Of a stretch of 64,000 bases of DNA, positions 50,627-61,720 are shown piece by piece (the first letter of the stretch is position 1; every line of letters starts with the position of its first letter). The translations under genes were made by a program, and so were the position numbers. The notes under the pieces are model-generated. The model made no database searches. It saw only the letters and a list, made by a program, of their open reading frames with translations, and was not told the DNA's origin. Source of the DNA: Marchantia polymorpha subsp. ruderalis (lineage: Eukaryota > Streptophyta > Marchantiopsida > Marchantiales > Marchantiaceae); contig AP031353.1 in assembly GCA_037833965.1 (NCBI GenBank), positions 6,512,501 to 6,576,500 of the forward strand, in the 5' to 3' direction.

Positions 50627-53600
50627 ATGGAGCTGATCTTGTGAATATTAATCATGACACGGCTTAGGGTATCGATGGCTAGAGAGAGCCTGTCAAGGAA
50701 GTATGATTCTTCCTATTTCATTGGTGGGTCTAAATTTTGAAGCGACGCCGCCAGGAACATCAACATCTAACGGTAGAGGCAGACTCTGTAAAAATCACAC
50801 TCAGCAGTCCTGATAGTTTAGTTTAGTTGCCGAGCATATTCAATTGCTTTCAAAAAAAGTCGCGTACCTGAAAGATCATTCTCTCATTATGTCACTGTCA
50901 TGATTCGACGAATAGTCGAGCAAGAATCACCCCTGCTTTTCTAAACCTCAGAACCAACTCTCACCAACCAGAGTTTGTAGATAAATGGATGGGGATGTCA
51001 CGCAGAGGAGAATAGAATTGACTTTTTTGGATATACTCAGTGTAGATTGAGCTCATAGCGGTGATTTCGAAGGATCGCTTTACGAGTATATAATTTAGCG
51101 AAGAGGAAAGCAAATCGTTTTTATCCATTTTTTTTTCTCTCAGCAGTTAAACTCTGGATGATGTACTGTATTGTACTTGCTGTGTTGAACGCAGAATTTT
51201 TCATTTACAGCATTTCAACGAGAAATATTAAATTTCAGTACTCAGATTGCACATCTGTACATTGCTTAGATGGACCATTTCGTTTCAACGTTTCATGTTT
51301 CTTTGGGCCTTTGATGCATCAATCCAAAAGTATGAAGTATGCTTTCATGTACAGTAGATGAACTGAATGGTTCTTTTTACGAGGGCAACGAACGAACGAC
51401 TAAAGTACTTTAATTTCAGGAAGCATATTCGGTGACTATTCAGCATGGAACGTCAGAACTTGTGGAATTGTCATCCAACTTGGTTTAGAGCCTATCCAAC
51501 GTAGACCAGATCTCGATCTAACGTTTGGTATTTATACTGATTGGCAGAGAGTCTCTTAACACAGTAAAGCACGGTTTGCCTCGCCGGATCTGCAAACAAG
51601 GAATTTAAGTTCATTTCAGTTCTCAAAGGTCAGAAGTTTGGGAACCTCTCGGTAAACTAGATGTGGAAGACCCTTCAGTGCACGTAATCGGTTAGGTAGA
51701 TGGACCCATTTCACCTTTTGTTTGTAGCTCTTTAACAAGAAATTGAATTGTAGTGTCAATGTCTGCGATTACTCGTGCCTGAGAACTAACAAAGTTCTCA
51801 TGCACGAGTTCTCCTGTATCTGTTGCATCATTTTAACAATGGAGCTTTTCAGATGCATAAACTATACTTGTATGAAGTGAGTGGAGATGACAAATTGTTG
51901 GTTCCATCACAGAAGGTAAAACATTTGTGGGAGGTAAATAGACAAGCGGGTCTGGTTCTGAAGGATTGAGTCTGAAGAATAAGAGTTGCAATCACAAATT
52001 TGCATGTCATTTCTGACAAAAAAAATAGAGTCTCGATGTTAATGGATTGAAGCTGTATATATTGTAATGAGGATTGAATCTCATTTTACATGAACGAACA
52101 AATTAGTGTGATGAAAACAAAATAGAAAGCAATGCAACAGAAATAAGAAAATGGCACAAATAAATTCTACAAGTGGGTAACAATTTTTTATTTGGATTCA
52201 AGCATGAGTAAATAAATATACCTCAAAGACTTGGCTGGTCACAATCCTATGTTACTTTACAATAGAAATAATTTAAAAAAAAATAAAACACCAATTAATT
52301 TCATTAGAACATGTTTGTTGATTATATTGAGCTCAAGTAAAAATAAAATAAAAAGATTTGCTCATGTAATTATATTTTTTTACCTTGATTCTTTTTTATG
52401 TATAATATCATGATGTGTGAGTGCAAAGCTATATTATTTTAATCCTTTATGATACTTAAAATGATTTGAAAATTTAGAAAAAAGCTTGTAACCTGAAAAA
52501 TATCACCATTGACAATCTTGTATAAGCATTCCAAAATTAAGATGGGTCAATGCGGAGTCTTGAATAAAAATTTTAGATCTCTTGAAAAGGTTATATTTAT
52601 CAATCTTATATCTTTTGAGTATCAAAAAAATATAAGATATAATATTCAAAAAAATCAAGCTATAATACTTTGACATATTATGAAAGTGACAATATCAATA
52701 ATGACTATAAAAATGATTATCAATAATTATTTCACAGTAATATGCAAGAAATTTGTTTTTAATGAAAGATTAATTGAGTAAAGTATTGTTGTAAAATCTG
52801 AAGTTCACATTGACAAACAATAAAATAGCACAAAAATACATGATCATACGCAAAATAAAGAGGTTTGTTGCTTTAAAAACTAGTGCGTGACATAAGTCAA
52901 GTGATTTCAATCAACTTATTCAAAAAGAAATTACTTACCAAAATTTAAATAATCATAGTAAATATGTGTGTCAAGATTGATGTATAATTATTTTTGAAGC
53001 ATAATACTAAGATTATCTTATTTAATTTCAACTTAGTTAAAAAAACAAGAAGTTCTTTAATGAAGATTTTACTTTGTATCATGAAAAAGGTAAGTCAATT
53101 TTCTTATCATTTAATAATTAAATAGGTTCCTTAATCATAGTCAAACTATTTTGTATTTGAATAAACTTCAAGTTATTCAAAAAAAACATGCCGTTGATTA
53201 TAGAATTCATGATTTATATGATTATTTTTGAAAAAATTATTTTTATGAATTACATATTGTTGACTTATGATATATCTAAATCAATCATAAACATAGTATA
53301 AATATTCATGCAATTCATTTGTTTTCATGAGCATATCATACACAAAATCTATTAAAACAATGAGAATCATGATTTCAGTATTTAAACTATGTATACACAT
53401 AGTTTAAACATACTTTGTGAAATTTCTTGTGTTTTCAAGAACACAATAAATCTTGCACACCTTTGCATGGTAGCTTGTTTCAATCCATATGAAATTTTTA
53501 ACAATCAACAAACCAAATTATTTTAATTTTTTTCACTTCAATTTGATTGTCTAGTTTATGACAATTTTATCATCCAAAGTACCATCAAGAGATGTTGTAA

Positions 53601-55700
53601 TGGAGAGTCCAACATTGGATGCCCATGCCCATGGATTTTGACTAACAGTGTCATACCATGGATGTTCAATATTTACAGTTAATTTTGGATGTACAAAGTT
53701 TTCACGTGGATTTAAACCCATGCCATCACTATTGCCATGAGATATTGACCCATCAATACTGCCCTAAGATTTTGACAAGTCAATATGTTAAATTCATGCA
53801 TGAGATCTAGACACGTTAAGACCATGCAACGCGTACGTTATAAACAATATAGTAAGAGCATTTACTAAAGCCATGTTTCTTGTCTGTTCCTTTCGACAGA
53901 AGTTCAATAAGATGCAAACACAGAGCCTTACGACGCATGTTCCGAGCACATACTTGGCGAGTTGTAGGGCACTTGCGGACCTGGAGTGCAACTTCAATAT
54001 GATATAGGCTCAGGATTTGACATTCCCCCAGGAATGGCTAACTTACTTCGGGGATAGGGGGTGAAATGGGGGGACAACCGGAGAAAACCGCCTGAGTTCC
54101 TCTTGCTAACAGGGGTTACATCCGGAGGTTTTTTAGGATAGAACCCGGGTACAGCCCCTTAAATGTCAATGAATTTCAGGAACATTTCAAGAGCTTTCAA
54201 TCCACTGAGAACCCCCCGGAATTTATTCTGGAGACATTTGGGTGATCCGGAGAAATCAAGAATGCTCAAGTCAAGTTTGTGGCTCCTTACCGGGATGACC
54301 TGGTGATTTTCAACCTTGATTGTCGAACCTTGTATAGGCTAGATGAAATGCAAGTGCATTCAGAATTCAGCAAAATCTCCCAGCACAGATGCAAGCTTTA
54401 TTTGCTAAAAGGAAGAGTGTGAAAGTGAGATAATGTCAACGATGTTAATAATTCTACCATTCGAAAGCCGTAAATTTAAGTTGCCAGTTCTACATGCAAC
54501 CAATGATGTAGATTTAAAATTACATTAAGTTTAGTTTTGAATCTGATAACGAATGAATAATCATACGAGAGAATGTAGTACACTCTTTCGTTTGATCTTC
54601 TATGGTCAACAAATTGAAGTCTAAGAGCATGAGGGTATCAAAATTTAGTTGAACTTAAGATCTAGAACTTGTTATATTTCAGCGTAAAAATCCACGGATT
54701 GGGCACGTATCTGGGATTGTTGCAGCTAGGATCTATTTATCCATACTTTAACATAATACTCGAAAGTCAAAATTGATTCATTTTTTTAGTTATCTACTCA
54801 TGTATCTAGGAATTTTAGCATAACTTATTATTTAAATGTCCAAGATCTATCTGTCTATCCATATTTCAGAAGCTTGCATAAGGAAGTTTCAAAGGACAAA
54901 ATTTTGTTATAGAAGGTTCAAAAACACAATCGTTTACGTTACTTTGACAAAGGTTCAAAACTCCGTTTGAACATAACTTACTGATAAAATTAAGAGTATC
55001 GGTTTGACTTTATTTGATCCTAAAGCTCACTGGTTTGTTCAGAGTTTGAGAGTTTTTTTCCATACAAAGATGCAAGGAATAAGACAAGAATTCTTTGCTG
55101 AAACTCGATTGTTCATCTAACTGGTCTAAATCGGAGGAATGTACAAAAGAGTATCTCCTTGATTCATTTTTTGGTCTTGATCTCTTGAAGAGTTTTATGT
55201 CTTGAAAAATTGACCTACTTTCAATTCAATATGTATTGAGATGTGACTTCATCCTATGTTCGGGAGCAGTTGCAAAATCTTCCAAGTTTCATTTCATTAG
55301 TGCTCCTTTGATTTTATCAGAACAAACTTTGTTAGCTGGAGCAAAATAACAAATTTTATGAAATACAAGAAGTAAGAATAAGGCACTTGAACTCTTATAG
55401 TTGTTTATAATTTCTGAGTTGTGGAGCATTATCCATCCGATGAACTTGAGCTCTTATAGTTGTTGCTCTTATAGTTACATGCAAAATTATCACTACTAAG
55501 CACGAGTGAGTTTTTCATTCCAGCAACAACATGTGATGATATAACTAGCATGTGATAAATTTGTGCGTGATATTACAGTATCAAAAGTTTTGATCACTGT
55601 ATCATTTGTAGCATCCACACATTGATTGATGACTTATCTTTCAAGAATACTTGTGAATATTTTGAACACCAACTCTTGAGATTTACCTGCAAATATTCTA
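50627..55700. other. Long AT-rich intergenic DNA
   Basis: 50.63-51.5 kb is the 3' flank of the TMN gene. 52-53.6 kb is extremely AT-rich. 53.6-53.76 kb has many CCATGCC-like words. 53.97-54.26 kb is an anomalous G/C-rich patch with repeated CCGGAG words. 55.38-55.48 kb has a direct repeat of CTCTTATAGTTGTT. No gene was recognised. The segment from 53.6 kb onward may belong to the decayed transposon that follows. Confidence 0.5.
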
Positions 55701-57220
55701 TTGAGATGGAGACATCTGACATTGCCAAATGACATTGATAGTGTATTTTTGATGCGCAAGAACCGTGTTGATCTTAATTCTACTCTTCAAACAAATTTTG
55801 GCATTGTGCAACAACATGGTAAGGATTGCGAGTATGAAGCGTGCTTCAGCTGTAACAAAATATACACGTTCAAGAAAACCATGGGTATCAACACCATGAA
55901 TAATCATAAGTGTATTCAATTTGAAAGTCGAGATAGTCAAGCAATGAGCTTATTTGCGACGAAATGCATTTCCACTACACATGAGAACAAGAAGATGAGG
56001 CTTGCGATTGCCAACTTCTGCGCAATTGATCTTCGGTCATTTGAATATTTAGCCAGACATGGTTTGAAAGAGCTTCTTCAAACAACTCTAGACATTGGTG
56101 TTGCAAGCAATAAACGACTTATGGTTGATGCTCTATTGTTTCAACCAGTTACCGCGAAACGCAATATAGAAACTCGCGCGATGAAAGGACGTGATATAGT
56201 GGCAAAGACTTTTAAAAAACACATTGATACTGACGTATTTATGACACGGATCATTGATCTTTGGACGGAAAATATCAAAAATGTGACTAACATATATGTT
56301 ACGGAACATCACATCGATGAAGAATTTGCTCTATTTGATTGAACACTACATGTGAAATATATTCGAGATGAGAGCCACACATACATTATGATTTTGGATG
56401 AGTTCAAAAAAGATTTGGACATCTTTGATAACAAATTTTGGTGTTTGATAGGATCATTGTTGTGGCGGATTATGGATCAAACATCATTGCCAAAGATGAC
56501 ATTTCAAGTGAGTTTGACTTGTAAGTATGCATTGATCATAAGATCGCAAATTGTTTGATCTACATACTCAAGAAGACTACAAATCAAGTTGATGGTAACC
56601 AGAGTAAGCATTTTTACCTATATCTTGATCAACCTCACATGACGACTCTATACATTTTCATTGACGCATGTAAAAGTTTTGTTGCATATTACAAAAAGTT
56701 AAATCTTCAATCAAAGTTATCTTCAAACAAGATACTGCAACTAGATGAAGCTCGCTATATTATTGCATGCTTAATATTTTTGGAATGCTAAATGAGGTGA
56801 TCTATCTACTGAAGCAGAAAGATGCAGTGCAAAAAATTGTCTCAATCTGAGAGCTTTTTTTGAAACAAATAACTGACTTGTTGACATTCATTTCATAAGT
56901 CAACTATGGATCTTGAACAATATAAAGAGCCTACACTACATAGGTTTTGGAATGGATATATTACTCCTAAATTCAGTATTCTCTTTTGGTGTAAGCAGAG
57001 AGTAGTCTTCACATTTTCCATCTTATCGCAAGTGTCTGGTTCGGTTTTGTGCATTCTGTTTTGGCTCCAAATGAGAGTCAAACTTCTCAAATGCAAGAAA
57101 TACTATAACAAAGAAGATTTTCTGGCTAAAACAATTGTGAAAGATATTTTGTTTTTTAATCCAACCAAGACTTGGTGTGACAAACAATACATATTACATA
57201 ATTTTTTAATACATGGGTGA
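55701..57220 (+). pseudogene. Decayed hAT-superfamily transposase
   Basis: The first 213-codon frame opens only from TTG. It contains a BED-finger-like CFSC...NNHKC pattern, a region resembling the hAT dimerisation and DNA-binding area, and the recognisable WTENIKNVTNIYVTEHHIDE block. In the same frame after a TGA (56340) the similarity goes on (VKYIRDESHTYIMILDEFKK). The next block, VVADYGSNIIAKDD, lies in another frame from about 56440. A TAA follows at 56522, and then IDHKIANCLIYILKK continues in that frame. At least two stops, one frameshift and no proper start mark it as dead. The acidic residue of the ADYGSN block is where family members carry a catalytic Asp. The C-terminal part (56.9-57.2 kb) is only weakly assignable. 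Confidence 0.65.
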
Positions 57221-58257
57221 TAACCAGGGGTGGACATGGCTGGTCTTAGTTATGCTATGGATGGTCATACTTAGATGTTGATGGGTATGGCCTGGTATGG
57301 GTACAAATTTTAAGTAAAATGTTGGAATGTGGAGGTATCCCATCAAGTAATTTTCTTGAGTTGAGTACTCGATTCTCAGTGATTGGTGTCACTCTTTATA
57401 GCGTTGGCTCAAATCACAGTATATCAATAAATATGTAGAGTTTTGGAATCAAACTGTACAGAAGTAAAGATGAAACAAGTATGGATTTGAGACAAGGGAA
57501 GAGCAAGAGTTGAACTCCAAAGCACACGAAGCCGTTGCGAGAGAACGAATGGCCGAGCTCAGAAATTAATGTTTAGTCAATGCAGGTTGTGGTAAGTTAT
57601 CGTCCAACGGGTGTCATTTGTTGACGCTTCGACAAAAACTTACGTCACGATGTCAAGACGTCCAATAATATAATTGCAATGCCACACGAAAAGCAAAAAG
57701 TGGAGACTCGGAGGATGGATTCCCCGCAAAGCGCAGCCGGAAGCAGGACGAAGTCGATCGTCGCGCGCAGGTAGCCGAGGCCGGAGCCGTTGGCCACAGG
57801 CTGCCAAATGCATCGATTCACACCGCGCACGTGGCACGCGGGTCGCCCTCGACAGTGGGCGGGGAATCCAGCAGCGCGCGAGATCCCTCGAGGGAACGAC
57901 GGGAACGACGGGAAGAAATTGCGACCCGTGGCGTCGAGTGTGGGACCGTCGGCCCGAGTTTGGCGTCGCACTTCGCTCCTGGGACTAAGGAGCGGGCGGG
58001 GCTTCTGACAAGAACTCGGGAGCCAGTGAAGGGCGAACGAGGAAAAAGAAAAGGGAGGACGGGCGCCAGTCTGACAGACAGCAAAGGGAGCTCTGCGGTT
58101 CGGCCATTCTTCGTCGAGAAGGAGAAGGGGGAGGGAGGGAGGGAGGGAGGGAGGCGCAGCAGAAGGACGGGGAGGAGGAGAATTGATCGGAGAAAGGTTC
58201 GGTGGCGTTGGTGCTTCGGTCGGGCGAGAGGGGAGGGGTGTGTCGGTGCACGCAGTC
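57221..58257 (+). promoter_or_regulatory. 5' region of the katanin-like gene, GC-rich with GGGA tract
   Basis: From about 57640 the sequence becomes GC-rich and CpG-rich up to the katanin start codon, as at the other promoters in this window. Open frames on both strands here are Arg/Pro/Ser-rich and domain-free. A GGGA array at 58127-58154 lies about 105 nt before the ATG. The AT-rich 57.2-57.6 kb part holds nothing recognised apart from CATGG/TATGG words at 57226-57310. Confidence 0.5.
58127..58154 (+). repeat. (GGGA)n tract, G-quadruplex capable
   Basis: Six or seven G3-G5 runs separated by single A residues on the coding strand of the katanin-like gene, probably inside its 5' leader. Confidence 0.85.
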
Positions 58258-61200
58258 ATGCCCCTCTTTAGCCAGTCCTCGGAGCACGTCGACTCCGAAC
58301 CTTCTGTGACTCGGTGGTCGTTTCAGGTGGGTGGGATTCGTTGTGACTGACTTGCTCGATCGATGTTGTGATTCGATTTCGTACCTGTTTGATGATTCTT
58401 ATGTGGCTTGGAATGCTGTCGGTTTCGATGCACCCCGAGTTCACGGCATTTGCATCATCGCCAAATTCTCGCTCGGAAAGCGTTGTTCATAAATTTTGCA
58501 ATCTCTAGCGCCACTCGTTGCTGCTACATAATTGCTGCAATGTAGGAGCCAGTGTCGAGCATGAGTGATTTAAACACTTCATTTCTGAGTGTGGTAATCC
58601 GGCGGAGGATCTAGCTGCTCCATCTGTTTTAAATTCAAGTCCTTTCTACAAGTGATGACCAAGTAAACATTTGAATTGCCACCATCAGAGGCCTAAGGAA
58701 GACGCTGTTGTCTGCAGTTCGCCATCGCCCTAAGTTACAATATCAGTTCTCACCTTTTCGTCAATTCAAGGCCGATCCTGACTCAGTTCGATTTGTGGAT
58801 GCCTTATGTGAATCTTTCAACATCTGATCGGCTACCTTCAATGGCCAATGGTTTCAATTTGTCCTGTAATATATTTCAAATAATTTACTGAGTACTTCAA
58901 AAAAACATTTGAAAGTTTCATGATTCTGGCAAATGTGGGTCACTGGCCACGCCCAATTATTGTGCTATGATATATCTCTTGGGTACAAGTGTTTCTCGAA
59001 GACATGTATGAGATGACTGCATTCTCTTTGCCTTTATCTTACTAGAACGCTAATTTTTTCGTGCTCCGGGACACTAAGTTGGTTTGTTTTGAACACACGA
59101 GCTGAATCAGGCCTCGAGCTAATTCCAACTATAAGCCACGTTAGGTCAAATTTACCTGCTCAATTTCTCGAAAACATTGTGTTCGCCTTTTATATATATA
59201 CCAGAAATATATCTCAGATGTTCCTTGTGATACAAATACGTGGCAGGATTTTGAACACGCATATGAAATGAAATTTGCCAGCAAGTGGATCAAGGGCTCC
59301 TCTCACACCGAGAATCAACCGATGACAAACGGAAATGGTCAGCACCAACAGTCTGATGGTGTTCAAGCTTCTCAGAGCCCAAGCTCCACTCCAGAAAATG
59401 GAGTGGTTTCCAGGAACAAAATACCTCCAAGTACGGCAGTTTACGAACAGTACTTGAACAAGGTACTCAGGTCCAGAAACTCAAGCTCCCAACATCAACT
59501 TAAGATGCATGTTGGTTTGGCATCTCAAGATACATAAGTACTGGCCTCGAAAGATGAATGCTAACCTGAAGGTTTGATATGGGCTGTCACTACACATTCG
59601 GACATTTATCGGCAAAATTTTTTACTAAACTCAACACATCTATGCTGGCAAACTTTTTTTACCTGACATCTGTATGCAAAAGTTATTCGGGCTACTTCGT
59701 TTTTTTGGAGAGATCCCCCATGGATGACCCTGGACACGGCCGTTTCGTAGAGAAGCCTTTTTTCTTCAAGTCTGCTGTAAAGTCACGGAAAAGTGGTCGT
59801 ACTTTCATAGCTTTAGCAAACTATGAACATTCTGTAGCTCCTTGGTATCAGAGTGTGGCATTGCAAAATGTTTGATTGCCGTGTGATGCTTTCAGAAGAC
59901 TGGTGATACTCAAGCTTCCAATGGCTCGTCAACTGAGAAACAAGATGAAACATGGTAAGGTAACTTCCCAGTCCTACAAAATTCTTGCTCAAAAGGTGAC
60001 AGTGTTGCACAGGTACCGGTCACCGATAGTTTTAGTCACAACCACATCCACGATTGCCTTCTTTTGTTCTAGCGTCTCAGGTCGATGGATCTAGGTCACA
60101 GAACTGTTGTTTATATCATGCTGTAATTATTTGTTAAATTGTAAATGTTGCTTCACAACAGGCCTCCGAAGGCACTGCCAGATTTTGGTTCACCGGAGAT
60201 GAACGAGCTGGCACAAAGCATTACGAGGTAATAATACGCTACCTTGGCACAGTGCTTTCAGGAAAGGCTTTAGTAACAGCCAAATTCTGGACGCTTTCTA
60301 TTGTCTCATTATTTCTTGCTGTGAGCTGCACCTGTGAAATCCGTGATGTTCCCAATTTTTTGCACTTCACGGATTTTTTCGCGATTTTGCTCTCTTAATA
60401 TGCAGAGATATTGTGCGGGATACTTCTGATGTCCGATGGGATAGTATTAAGGGTTTAGAAAATGCCAAACGACTCATGAAGGAGGCAGTGGTGATGCCCA
60501 TCAAGTACCCTCAGTAAGATCCAAATTCCTTCTCCTACTCGTATTACTGTACAGTAGATCTCGATTTGTCAGTGCAATCAATGGTTTACCTTACTGATTT
60601 CAACCAGAGGGCGCTTTCAAAGCCTCAAAGTGCACATTTGTCCAAATCACGGATGATAACCATCAAGTTTAACGGGATCCATGCACTGTGCATCAGTGTC
60701 GATCCGCTGAAGTCTGATGCATTTTCATTAGTAATCACATTCTCGTTCGTAAGACATGCACTGCAGGTGGACGAGTCTTTGAGTTCATTGTGAAAGAAAG
60801 ACTTTTAGCATCGACTGCAAGCCCCGCTTTTGATTTACGCCAGAACCTGAATTCTTGGCTTTGACAGATACTTTAAAGGCCTTCTGTCACCATGGAAGGG
60901 AATTTTGCTGTTTGGACCTCCTGGAACTGGAAAGGTATGTGTTCAAGGTTTATCGGAGACCAGTATCTCTCAAAAAAAATAAAAAAATAGTCAAGGCTAT
61001 TACTTCTGGAGATTGTTTGTTGATTTCCACAGAAGCAGATCAATATCTTCAGACACACAGAGCTCATGTATCGCCAGTGGCTAGAAAGGATTTCTCCACC
61101 GACCATTTTGTGTAATCAAACTCTGGATGGAAGGCTTAGCTTTCCTGTTGGTAGTGGTGGCCATTAGAACGGATACAGAGGAACTACCGCAGTATTGCTC

Positions 61201-61720
61201 TACCTAAGTAGGAGGGTTGAAAAACTAGGACACTTGTAAACTCAACTTGTACGTTGAGAGATTTTATGGCATTGTCACTTGTTGCTTTCTAGCTTATCTT
61301 GTCGTAAAGATTCAGTTCTGCAACTTTATGGGCGACTAGTCTGATTGTCTGATAGACAAGATCAGATATCTTTTACCAAATTGTTGACGTGTGCCTTTGT
61401 AATCTCTAGCACCGATCAGCCAGGGCACGGGGATATGTGACTTATAGTGCTTTTAGCATAGATAGATCACCTGACAAATTTTCGACTTCATTAAAACAAA
61501 TGGTCTTCTTGTTCTTTAAAGCAGTAGTCTCAAACTGATCTATCGCTAAAGATGGAAATGTAGTTGTTATGCAGTTTTCCTGTAATGACGATAGGCACAT
61601 TCTAAGCAGTTTATCTTCTTCTTCTTCTTGTGTAGACTATGCTGGCGAAGGCTGTCGCAAGCGAGTGTAACACTACATTCTTCAACATATCTGCTTCTTC
61701 AATTGTCAGCAAATGGCGAG
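58258..61720 (+). CDS. KATNAL2: Katanin p60 subunit A-like 2 (KATNAL2-type AAA ATPase), 5' part, partial
   Basis: Seven exons join in frame: 58258-58326, 59247-59462, 59896-59954, 60162-60227, 60406-60513, 60868-60934 and 61636-61720, giving 223 residues. The N-terminus has [18 protein letters not shown], resembling the conserved start of plant homologues. A Ser/Gln/Asn-rich linker follows, then [19 protein letters not shown] and [18 protein letters not shown], hallmarks of KATNAL2. Walker A is GPPGTGKT (189-196), split by an intron between Lys and Thr, followed by [19 protein letters not shown] and SKWRG. Walker B, the arginine fingers and the C-terminal helix are not in the window. The last exon ends in phase 1 before a GTACGT donor, so the gene continues past 64000. 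Katanins sever microtubules; KATNAL2 is linked to cilia and sperm flagella in animals. The exon 2 end (AACAAG|GTACTC) is tentative. Confidence 0.9.
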
